Shown here: positions 43,160 to 50,778 of the stretch, piece after piece
Layout: the number at the start of each line of letters is the position of its first letter
Position numbering within the stretch: the stretch's first letter is position 1
DNA from: Bacteroidota bacterium
GTDB lineage: Bacteria > Bacteroidota > Bacteroidia > Chitinophagales > Chitinophagaceae
Reading direction: 5' to 3'
Assembly (NCBI GenBank): GCA_013285855.1
Contig: JABDGW010000001.1
Span: forward strand, 68,424 to 132,423
Length of the DNA: 64,000 bases
Translations under genes and position numbers: made by a program
The notes under the pieces: model-generated
Databases searched by the model: none
The model's input: only the letters and a program-made list of their open reading frames with translations
What the model was told of the DNA's origin: nothing

Positions 43160-44173
43160 TTATGTAAGCCGGTTAATTTCTTTTAGCTCAAAACAAATTC
43201 TTTCCACAGAATTTTTTAAAGACGTATAACTAAATTCAGGGAGTGCTTTTAATAATTTACTATTATCAAAATAAACTTTCGCTAAAGCTGTGCGTGCAGT
43301 TGCTTTTGTAATAAACGGTGCTTTACCGGTAATTAAACTTCGTATAGCTTCTAACCGCCAGATAGAAGCCGCCATAAATGGTGTAACGTTTTTATGCGGT
43401 GGTTTCTTGTTAAAGGCTTCAGCAATCATAGCAAACAAATTTTTATAAGAGATGTTTTCAGCGCTTACAATAAAACGTTCTCCTGAAATATCACTATTCA
43501 TTAATTCAATCATTATTATGGCCACATCATTTGCATCAACAAAACCCGTTACACCTTCAGTATAGTAAGGAAACTCTTTATAAACTGTTTTAAAAATTTC
43601 AGATGAACCTTTATTCCAGTCACCTGCGCCAAGTATAATAGTTGGATTTATTATTACCGCATTCAATCCCTCCGCAATGCCCCGCCACACTTCCATTTCA
43701 GCCAGGTATTTACTTTCTCCATACCGGCTGTTGTTTGTTTCTTCGCTCCATTGCATTGCTTCATTTACAATTACATTTTCTCTTAGCCTTCCTAATGCTG
43801 AAACAGAACTTACATGCAAAAGTTTTTTTACGCCTGTATTCAAACATGCATTTACGATATTCGCTGTGCCTTCAACATTTGTTTTAAAAAGCTCCTTTTT
43901 ATGTTTTGGATTAAAAGAAACTTTGGCTGCACAATGGTAAACTTCATCAACATCATTTAATATTTCCTCAAGCAAAACGGTATCAAATATGTCACCTTGT
44001 ATCCATTCAACGTTTGGCGAATTATAAGGAATTTCAGTTCTGTATAAAGCTTTAATATTTTTGTTCTGCCTTATAAGCTGTTTAATTAAATAAGCCCCAA
44101 CAAGGCCTGTTGCACCGGTAATAAAAATTTTTTTCCCGGTAAGCAATTTGTCTGATCCTGTATCATGCAGCAT
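43160..44173 (-). CDS. NAD(P)-dependent epimerase/dehydratase (dihydroflavonol-reductase-like, extended SDR)
   Basis: A Rossmann fold with FITGATGLVGAYL (GxxGxxG, about 18-30) opens the protein, VYHCAAKVSF follows near residue 80, and the catalytic Tyr/Lys pair is in SRYGESKYLAE (about 150). The total of 337 residues is typical for extended SDRs of the dihydroflavonol-4-reductase-like group, which in bacteria act on diverse carbonyls. The gene is in a cluster with a methyltransferase and a 3-hydroxyacyl-CoA dehydrogenase; no pathway can be named. Confidence 0.86.
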   Translation of the reverse strand: MLHDTGSDKLLTGKKIFITGATGLVGAYLIKQLIRQNKNIKALYRTEIPYNSPNVEWIQGDIFDTVLLEEILNDVDEVYHCAAKVSFNPKHKKELFKTNVEGTANIVNACLNTGVKKLLHVSSVSALGRLRENVIVNEAMQWSEETNNSRYGESKYLAEMEVWRGIAEGLNAVIINPTIILGAGDWNKGSSEIFKTVYKEFPYYTEGVTGFVDANDVAIIMIELMNSDISGERFIVSAENISYKNLFAMIAEAFNKKPPHKNVTPFMAASIWRLEAIRSLITGKAPFITKATARTALAKVYFDNSKLLKALPEFSYTSLKNSVERICFELKEINRLT

Positions 44174-44200
44174 GTATAAATTCCTTTTGGGGTTCAGAAT

Positions 44201-45007
44201 TTAATATTCATAAAAACCCTTTCCTGTTTTTCTGCCAAGTTCTTTTGCATCCACTTTATTTTTTTGTATGCGTGATGGTTTTAAACGTCCAGGCTTTTTC
44301 AATGCTTCCCAAACAATATTACTTACAGAATAATTAATATCCATACCAATCATATCCATTAATTTAAATGGACCCATTTTAAAGCCTGTTGCTTCCATAA
44401 CTTCATCTATTGTTTCAATGCCGGCAATATTTTCTTCAAACAACTGCATTGCTTCCAAATAATAATGGCGCGCAACACGGTTTACAATAAAGCCCGGAGC
44501 ATCATTACAAACAACAGGTGTTTTACCTAATTGCTTTGCCAGATCAACTAGTATTTCAATAACATTACCTGATGTTTTTTCTGTACGGATTATTTCAACC
44601 AGCTTCATTATTTGTGCAGGATTAAAAAAGTGCAGGCCTGCAAACCGCGAAGCATAATTTTTATTTTCACTTAATTCAGCAATTGAAATAGAAGAAGTAT
44701 TAGTAGCGAAGATTGTTTCGTTACTGTTTATTACAGAAAGTGAGTCAAACAACTGCTGTTTGATTTCTTTGTTTTCAACAACAGCTTCAATTATTACATC
44801 GGCAATGCAATTATTTATTGATGATGTAAAGATGATACATTGTAAAATCTCTTCTTTTCGTTGCGCAGTTATTTTTCCTTTTTCAATAAGCTTCTGCAAA
44901 CTGCTTTCAATTGCCTGTTTGCTTTTCAAAAGCATTGATTCATTTACATCAAACTGAATTACATGAAAATCATTCTGCACAGCTATCTGTGCAATACTGC
45001 TGCCCAT
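44201..45007 (-). CDS. 3-hydroxyacyl-CoA dehydrogenase (HBDH type); true start probably upstream
   Basis: The product matches short-chain 3-hydroxyacyl-CoA dehydrogenases: NAD-binding N-terminus, SRFAGLHFFNPAQIMKLVEI (about 116-135, with the catalytic His), DAPGFIVNRVARHYY and a C-terminal GRKTGKGFYEY. It oxidises 3-hydroxyacyl-CoA or reduces acetoacetyl-CoA. The first ATG (45005-45007) lies inside the Gly motif: the frame upstream reads KKICICGAGT just before it, so GAGTMGSS is cut. No ATG, GTG or TTG exists before the upstream stop; a CTG (45049) or a one-base slip in the run of eight A would rescue it. Confidence 0.85.
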   Translation of the reverse strand: MGSSIAQIAVQNDFHVIQFDVNESMLLKSKQAIESSLQKLIEKGKITAQRKEEILQCIIFTSSINNCIADVIIEAVVENKEIKQQLFDSLSVINSNETIFATNTSSISIAELSENKNYASRFAGLHFFNPAQIMKLVEIIRTEKTSGNVIEILVDLAKQLGKTPVVCNDAPGFIVNRVARHYYLEAMQLFEENIAGIETIDEVMEATGFKMGPFKLMDMIGMDINYSVSNIVWEALKKPGRLKPSRIQKNKVDAKELGRKTGKGFYEY

Positions 45008-45139
45008 AGTGCCGGCGCCGCAAATACATATTTTTTTTATTGAATGCAGATAAAAATATTTTTACAAACATAAGATTAAAGTGCTGTTGTTAAAGTACCT
45101 AACGTGTGGCTGCATAACAAATATTTGTAGCTTTACGCT

Positions 45140-45709
45140 ATGCAGCAGTTAGATCTATTTAATAGTGAGTCAGGAAATAAAGTGGCCGTTGTAAGACGTA
45201 AACAAATGCCGCCTGAAAATATAAAAGAAGCCAATACTAAGGCTGAAGAAAAGCCTGAACCAAAACAAGTGCAGCTCATAAAACCGCTTTCAAAAAAAAC
45301 AGAACTACCTGTAAAACGCGGCCGAAAATCTTTGAAAGAAATTAATCTTGATGTTGCATTGCTTGAAATTCCAGATGATGAGGTTCTTTTTCAGAAACAA
45401 TATTATTCTATAAGCGAAGTGGCTGAATGGTTTAATATGAAACCATCTTTATTAAGATTCTGGGAAAACGAATTTGATATTTTAAAGCCAAAAAAAAATA
45501 AAAAAGGTGATCGGCTTTTTCGGCCGGAAGATGTAAAAAATCTCCGCATTATTTATTACCTGTTGCGGCAACAAAAATATTCTATTGAAGGTGCTAAACA
45601 ATTTCTGAAAGACAACAAAAAAAAAGCTGAACTGCAGGTGCAGCTGATAGAAACCTTAACAAAATTCCGTTCCTTTCTTTTAGAATTGCGGGCTAATTTA
45701 GGCGCATGA
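45140..45709 (+). CDS. MerR-family transcriptional regulator
   Basis: A charged, Lys/Pro-rich N-terminal tail (1-80) precedes a MerR-type winged helix (about 93-160): YYSISEVAEWFNMKPSLLRF is helix-turn-helix and the wing follows (PKKNKKGDRLFRPEDV). No metal-binding cysteine is present and the effector domain is only a short helical end, so this is the simple form widespread in Bacteroidota rather than a metal sensor. It overlaps the next gene by four bases (ATGA). Confidence 0.9.
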   Translation: MQQLDLFNSESGNKVAVVRRKQMPPENIKEANTKAEEKPEPKQVQLIKPLSKKTELPVKRGRKSLKEINLDVALLEIPDDEVLFQKQYYSISEVAEWFNMKPSLLRFWENEFDILKPKKNKKGDRLFRPEDVKNLRIIYYLLRQQKYSIEGAKQFLKDNKKKAELQVQLIETLTKFRSFLLELRANLGA

Positions 45710-46248
45710 AAAAATACGCTTGGCTTTTAGCAATCCTGATCTCTGCTATTTCATGCAAAACACAAAACGTCGTAAGCAAAACTTCAACTCCGTTTCATGC
45801 TTACCAAATAAGTTATGATGATAAAAACAGGAAAGTATTGCGCGGTTTAATCACACGTGCAGATATAGAAAACGATACTGCTTTCAGCTGGTTCAAAAAA
45901 AATTATAATCTTGGCAGGCCTGATGCCAGCGCAGTTGCAGCGTTTAAACAACATGCGAATAATTTTCATATACTGATATTTGGCGGAACCTGGTGCTCTG
46001 ATACGCAGAACTTGTTGCCTCAATTTTATCGTTTAACTGATGCTGCCGGTTATGCTGACAGCAGTATTACACTTATTGGTGTTGATAATGAGAAAACCAC
46101 TTTAGACAATCTCAATAAAACATTTCATCTTATAAATGTGCCAACATTTATAGTATTAAAAGATGGTAAAGAAGTTGGCCGTGTGGTGGAATATGGAGAA
46201 AGCGGAGACGCAATGAATGAACTTGGAAGAATTGCCGCAGGTTTATAA
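45706..46248 (+). CDS. Thioredoxin-fold lipoprotein with a single active-site cysteine
   Basis: A lipoprotein signal ends in ISAISC (Cys17). The thioredoxin fold (about 75-178) has the active-site region IFGGTWCSDTQNLLP, where the second Cys is replaced by Thr (WCSDT, 96-100), and a cis-proline loop NVPTFIV. Lacking the second Cys, it cannot act as a normal disulfide reductase; a role as peroxidase-like, thiol-transfer or non-redox protein is possible. It is translationally coupled to the merR gene. Confidence 0.82.
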   Translation: MKKYAWLLAILISAISCKTQNVVSKTSTPFHAYQISYDDKNRKVLRGLITRADIENDTAFSWFKKNYNLGRPDASAVAAFKQHANNFHILIFGGTWCSDTQNLLPQFYRLTDAAGYADSSITLIGVDNEKTTLDNLNKTFHLINVPTFIVLKDGKEVGRVVEYGESGDAMNELGRIAAGL

Positions 46249-46258
46249 ATTTTTATAA

Positions 46259-46684
46259 TCAGCCTAAAATTTTTATGGCTTCTGCCGGTGTAAAAATTTT
46301 CAAATGCTCGTCTGCATGTTTATAGTCTTTCGTATTTCGGGTTACAAAAAAATCTACTGATTTATCAGCCGCTGCAGAGTAATATTGAACCGCATCTTCA
46401 ACATCTGTGAAAGAAGAGTTGTACGCTTTGATGATCATAATTTTATCTGTTGGGCAAATTTTTATAAATGGAAGCAATTTTTGAATTGCAGATTTTGCAG
46501 CATTTCTTCCGAGCAATTTATCGCCGCTATATTGAACATTTAAAATAATCGAAGCGGTTGTATACAGTTGCGCCATCTTATTAAATTGTGCTTTAAATAA
46601 TTCAAAGCTTTCATCAATAAAAGGTTTGCGTTCAACTAATACATCAAGAAATATATCTGAATCAATGAAAAAATTATAAGCCAT
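46259..46684 (-). CDS. PIN-domain protein (VapC-like toxin candidate)
   Basis: The 141-residue protein is a single PIN domain: NFFIDSDIFLDVLVERKPF at the start (acidic residues near 8, 10 and 14), a conserved DVEDAVQYYSAAA block (about 97-109) and VDFFVTRNTKDY (about 114-125). PIN domains are Mg-dependent RNases. The gene overlaps the preceding antitoxin-like gene by 11 bases, the usual layout of a toxin-antitoxin operon. Confidence 0.85.
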   Translation of the reverse strand: MAYNFFIDSDIFLDVLVERKPFIDESFELFKAQFNKMAQLYTTASIILNVQYSGDKLLGRNAAKSAIQKLLPFIKICPTDKIMIIKAYNSSFTDVEDAVQYYSAAADKSVDFFVTRNTKDYKHADEHLKIFTPAEAIKILG

Positions 46685-46922
46685 GTTTTTTCTTTAAATG
46701 ATCCCAACGTGCATTTTTAATTACATCTTCAATATCTATAGATTTTTTCTTTGGTTTTAATATTCCGATTAAAACTGAAGGATCTTTTTTGATTTCATCA
46801 TCCGGCAGCTTTTCAAAATAATTTGCAACAAGTTTTGAGATGCTTGTTTTTTTTCTTGCTGCAACGCGTTTTGCCTTTGAAATTATTTTATCGTCAAGGC
46901 TTAAAGTAAGCTTCGTTGTCAT
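46674..46922 (-). CDS. Ribbon-helix-helix antitoxin, DUF6364-like
   Basis: The 82-residue protein starts MTTKLTLSLDDKIISKAKRV, the beta-strand and helix of a ribbon-helix-helix DNA-binding dimer, and continues with SISKLVANYFE as second helix. The C-terminal half is charged and would wrap the PIN toxin. It lies first in the two-gene operon. Two TACGTA palindromes just upstream are suitable for its binding. Confidence 0.8.
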   Translation of the reverse strand: MTTKLTLSLDDKIISKAKRVAARKKTSISKLVANYFEKLPDDEIKKDPSVLIGILKPKKKSIDIEDVIKNARWDHLKKKHGL

Positions 46923-46938
46923 TGCTTTTATTATAAAG

Positions 46939-46964
46939 ATACGTAATTATAAAAATATACGTAT
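46939..46964. promoter_or_regulatory. Operator-like inverted repeat of the antitoxin-toxin operon
   Basis: ATACGTA (46939-46945) and TACGTAT (46958-46964) are exact inverted repeats 12 bases apart, and each contains the 6-base palindrome TACGTA. They lie 17 bases before the antitoxin start. A -7-like TATCTTTA partly overlaps. Autoregulation by the ribbon-helix-helix protein is the natural reading. Confidence 0.5.
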
Positions 46965-46986
46965 TGCAGTATTATGGCTGATCGCT

Positions 46987-48618
46987 TTAATTGCCAAACA
47001 AATCGTATTTGGTTTTGGGGCGCCGGTTGTCGAGCCATTTAAAGTTGCGTAAACGCATGGCCGAAGGATCTATTTGCCGCATAGGATAAGAAGTGCCCAC
47101 AAGATTACTTCTGAATACAACTTTTTGTGCTTCACGGTTGGCAAAGTACATATCAATTACGTCAGCCGTTGCCTGGTTTACACCAACAAATTTACTGCTG
47201 TCATCCTGGCCGTAATAAATACTTTCTGCATTGCCTTTTGCACGAATGGAATCAATTTCGCCGTTAATAAAATAACCATTTATTGTTCTGCCTTTTACCT
47301 GGTTGTAATAATCCGGGCCAACCTTTTGCACGCTGATCGCATTCTCAAAAGCATACATTCTTTTTGGTTTTTTATTCAATGTAAAAAGATAGATCGTATC
47401 TCCGCTTATCTGGCTCTGCTGGCTCCACACAACAGGGTCTTTAAACAACCTGAATGCAGAATCTTCCGATGAATAAAACAAACTATCGCCAACAGCCTGC
47501 AGAGAATCAGAAAATATTTTTACATTATAATACGCCTCTACAAAGCGGTCTTTGGCACTGTCTTGTTTTGCTTTTGCAGAATCAGCAATAACAATTGAAT
47601 CTTTTGCCGGTAAAGAATCAAGTATTACAGGAATTATTCTATACTTGCGCAACGTAGAAAGCCGTGCAGAAAAAAAAGTATCGGCAGCTATATAAATAGA
47701 ATCTTTATCCTGCCTTATAACCATTACCGGTTTTTGCGTAGCAAGAAATGAAGATTGAGTACCATTACTTTTAAGATTGTTTGAAAAAATAGTTATACCC
47801 TGCGCTGTATCTCTGTAAACAACATTTCCATTTGCTTCGCTTTCTCTTGTAGAATCATTTGATGCAACCTGGTCAGCATCTAAAATAGTTGTGCTGTCTT
47901 CAATATGCGGACGCTTACCGAAATAGGCTTTTTTGTGCGTGAGATCATAATAGCCGTCGCTGGTATAAATCTTTCTTTTATCATTGCTTACAATTAAAGT
48001 TGGAACAATAAATGTTGCAACATTGGTGTAAGTATTAAATAGTAATGTGTCCGTTGTTACTATATAATCAGGATTAACCAGCTTCACATTTTTCTTAAAA
48101 AAAACATCCTTTGTTTCGCCGTAATAATAACCTTCTGTACTTGTTAAAACGCTTTTATCACTTACTACTTTTCCTGTTTTTGTATAAATGCCGATGTGAG
48201 TATTCAAATCATAATCCAGATCAGGAGTGGTAAGCACACCTTTGCCGTCAGTTAATTTTACATTGCCTTTCAGGTAAGCTTTTTTATCATTCCCGAGATA
48301 GCGCAGATAATCAGAGTATGTATCAATACTGTCATTATCATTAATGTGCACATGTCCGAATGCTTCCAGTAAATTTTTCGTTTTATTCAGCACAATGCTG
48401 TCACCATAAAACAAGGTGGTTTCCTGTTGTATAATTACTTTGCCGGCGGCAGATTGAAATTCTGCAGAATCTATTTTTTGATAATTCAGCCGCTCTGCAT
48501 TAAGAATTATTATTTTCTTTTTAGAAGAAGTATCTGCAGGCTGTTGTGCGTAAAGCGATAAATGAAAGAAAATAAAAATCGCGCAGAAAAAATAAATTAT
48601 CGCTTTGCACTTCTTCAT
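46987..48618 (-). CDS. OstA/LptA-like lipopolysaccharide-transport protein
   Basis: A signal peptide (about 1-24, LSLYAQ) is followed by repeated OstA units (about 40-250: VIIQQETTLFYGDSIVLN, HVHINDNDSIDTYSDYL, NVKLTDGKGVLTTPDLDY), the beta-jellyroll strands that bind LPS in LptA. A central charged linker (about 345-365, Asp/Ser/Lys-rich) separates a second OstA-like block (about 370-470). The protein would form part of the periplasmic bridge. It overlaps the mlaD-like gene by four bases, so cotranscription is certain in practice. Confidence 0.85.
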   Translation of the reverse strand: MKKCKAIIYFFCAIFIFFHLSLYAQQPADTSSKKKIIILNAERLNYQKIDSAEFQSAAGKVIIQQETTLFYGDSIVLNKTKNLLEAFGHVHINDNDSIDTYSDYLRYLGNDKKAYLKGNVKLTDGKGVLTTPDLDYDLNTHIGIYTKTGKVVSDKSVLTSTEGYYYGETKDVFFKKNVKLVNPDYIVTTDTLLFNTYTNVATFIVPTLIVSNDKRKIYTSDGYYDLTHKKAYFGKRPHIEDSTTILDADQVASNDSTRESEANGNVVYRDTAQGITIFSNNLKSNGTQSSFLATQKPVMVIRQDKDSIYIAADTFFSARLSTLRKYRIIPVILDSLPAKDSIVIADSAKAKQDSAKDRFVEAYYNVKIFSDSLQAVGDSLFYSSEDSAFRLFKDPVVWSQQSQISGDTIYLFTLNKKPKRMYAFENAISVQKVGPDYYNQVKGRTINGYFINGEIDSIRAKGNAESIYYGQDDSSKFVGVNQATADVIDMYFANREAQKVVFRSNLVGTSYPMRQIDPSAMRLRNFKWLDNRRPKTKYDLFGN

Positions 48619-49622
48619 GGCTTGTGAGTAGTATCAACCGGAAGCGGGTCATTTAAAGGTGCTTCTTTGCTTGCCTTACCGCCAAACACAGAAATACTTA
48701 CATACCGCTTTGGATGTACGCGAAGGTCATCAATCAAAACATTCAGGCTGCGTGTTATGTTGTTAAGATTATTGTATAATGATTTATCATTTATCAAAGC
48801 ACCGATTGATCCATCTGTAGAATTTACGCGGTTAATGATATTAGATAAAGAGTCTGCACTGTGCTTAAAACTATTTATCAAACCATCTACATCTGCGTGT
48901 GATAAATTTCTTGTAGTTGTTTGCAAATACATAAGCGTACTATCTATTTTATCATTATTCTTTGCAAGATTATTTGTAAACTCATTTACATGCTCAAGCG
49001 ATTGCGCTAATGCTCCTGATTGTGTATTTAATAATTTCTCCAAAGAAATTGTTGAGCGTGTTACACTTGCTGTAGCATCATTTAAATTGACAATTACACT
49101 GCGTATGTTTCCTTTAGTGTTTGTATCAAGCAAGCTGTTAAAATTTCGCATTAAAGTATCGAGTGTTACCAATGTAGATGTAAGCTGGTCTGAAAGCGGG
49201 CCTAATTTATTTGATATTGCTCCAAGCATGCCGGCATTTTCAACACTGCGGATTGTATCACCTGTTTTAAGAAATGTGGTGCTGCTTCCAAGTTGTATAT
49301 CCATTACCGGCGCGCCAAGAGGGTTGGTTTCAATACCTGCCAGTGAATTTGCTGGAATCTGGTAATCTGCGCTCAATTTTATCTCAACAATCAGATCACG
49401 TAAAGAAGGGTCAGATGTTGTGCTGTAAACGGTGCCTATCTGAAAACCGTTTGCATACACTGCATTTGAAGCAGACAGCTTTTTAAGATCGGAATATTTA
49501 GCGTATAAAAAAAAGCCCGTTTTTAAAACGCTTTTCCCTTTTAAAAAATTAAATCCAAGAATAAGAAATACAATGGCGACTACTGTAAGAGCGCCTATTT
49601 TGGTTTCATTAGAAATTTTCAT
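48615..49622 (-). CDS. MlaD/MCE family protein
   Basis: One N-terminal membrane segment (about 8-27, GALTVVAIVFLILGFNFL) anchors a single MCE domain (about 35-125, with VYANGFQIGTVYSTT and NPLGAPVMDIQLGSS). The remaining 200 residues are helical and amphipathic, as in single-domain MCE proteins that form hexameric rings and tubes for phospholipid transport. The gene lies between the amidase and ostA genes, an arrangement typical of Bacteroidota. Confidence 0.9.
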   Translation of the reverse strand: MKISNETKIGALTVVAIVFLILGFNFLKGKSVLKTGFFLYAKYSDLKKLSASNAVYANGFQIGTVYSTTSDPSLRDLIVEIKLSADYQIPANSLAGIETNPLGAPVMDIQLGSSTTFLKTGDTIRSVENAGMLGAISNKLGPLSDQLTSTLVTLDTLMRNFNSLLDTNTKGNIRSVIVNLNDATASVTRSTISLEKLLNTQSGALAQSLEHVNEFTNNLAKNNDKIDSTLMYLQTTTRNLSHADVDGLINSFKHSADSLSNIINRVNSTDGSIGALINDKSLYNNLNNITRSLNVLIDDLRVHPKRYVSISVFGGKASKEAPLNDPLPVDTTHKP

Positions 49623-49763
49623 GCGTTAAATTTATCTTCATGCTAATTACTTGCAACAGGTTTATAGCATTGAAATATACAATTATATACAACCGTGCCA
49701 AAGCATTGTTATACAACAAAGCTAACAGATAATGATTATTGAGGCAAACGAAACAACAGCAGT

Positions 49764-50708
49764 TTACTCAGAATCAGGAGAAATGTTTTGAAAAGAATTT
49801 GTTTCAAGCGCAGTTTTGTAATGCTGAACGGCATTTGAAATGGCATCGCAAATTTGTTGCTGCCCATTTACACTGTTTAAATAATCTTCATCTGCAGGGT
49901 TTGAGATAAAGCCTGTTTCAACCAAAATACTTGGCATTGCAGTAGCCTGTAAAACCCAAATGCCCACACCCCTTTGTTTTGCCTCACGGCTTGTTCGTCC
50001 CAATTTAATAAACTCATTTTCTACATCCAATGCAAGGTTGGCACTGCGCTGAAAATATTGCTGTGTTTTTATAGAGTAGTAGATTTTATTTTCCGGAGAA
50101 CCTGGATCAAAATCTCCAATTTGCTGCGCTACTGTACTATCTGCATATAAGGATTCATTTTCACGCATGGCAACTTCCTTATTATCGTTTCTGTCTGCAG
50201 CCCATATATAGGTTTCTGTACCGGAGGCAGGGTTGGGTGTTGTCCAGTAACGATATGCAGGCACCTGTTTTGTGTGTTTCTTTTTTTTCTTTCCCTTGCC
50301 TGTATAATAAGTTTGTGTTTTATATCCTGTTTGTTCGCTATGACGTATGGCAGGAGCTGAATTGCAGTGAATACAAATAAACAAATCGCCTTTAGCAGCA
50401 TTTGCTTTATTTGCTTTTACAGGTGGGGCATCAAAAACATCTGTGGTACGCGTCATTACAATTTTTACATCAGGAAACGTTTGTTGCAATGTTGCCTGCA
50501 GTTTTAATGCAACTGCAAGCGTAATATTTTTTTCGTATGAGTAAGAGCCTTTGGCGCCAAAATCTTTACCACCATGGCCTGCATCAATTACAATTGTATG
50601 CAACGTATTTTGCTTTGCTGCTGTTTTAATAGCAGGTGCTGTGCGAAAAGATGTAAAACAAAAAACTATAATGAACAGATAGAGTACGGCTGCAATTTTT
50701 CTCTGCAT
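49764..50708 (-). CDS. N-acetylmuramoyl-L-alanine amidase (Amidase_3)
   Basis: A signal region (about 1-27) precedes an Amidase_3 domain (about 36-300). Zinc ligands lie in VIDAGHGGKDFGAKG and FICIHCNSA, and the catalytic Glu in SILVETGFISN. A basic insert rich in Lys (GKGKKKKKHTKQ, about 140) sits in the loop seen in other members. The enzyme cuts the lactyl-amide bond of peptidoglycan. It heads the minus-strand run amidase, mlaD, ostA, divergent from lptD. Confidence 0.92.
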   Translation of the reverse strand: MQRKIAAVLYLFIIVFCFTSFRTAPAIKTAAKQNTLHTIVIDAGHGGKDFGAKGSYSYEKNITLAVALKLQATLQQTFPDVKIVMTRTTDVFDAPPVKANKANAAKGDLFICIHCNSAPAIRHSEQTGYKTQTYYTGKGKKKKKHTKQVPAYRYWTTPNPASGTETYIWAADRNDNKEVAMRENESLYADSTVAQQIGDFDPGSPENKIYYSIKTQQYFQRSANLALDVENEFIKLGRTSREAKQRGVGIWVLQATAMPSILVETGFISNPADEDYLNSVNGQQQICDAISNAVQHYKTALETNSFQNISPDSE

Positions 50709-50760
50709 GATTAAGTTCGTTAAAAAGGTTTCTTTATAAATCTTTTATGGTATTAAACTA

Positions 50761-50768
50761 TATTTTTG
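50761..50768 (+). promoter_or_regulatory. -7 box of the lptD promoter
   Basis: TATTTTTG is an exact match to TAnnTTTG, 10 bases before the ATG at 50779, so the leader would be very short. No good -33 box was seen. Confidence 0.45.
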
Positions 50769-50778
50769 TTCTGCTTGT

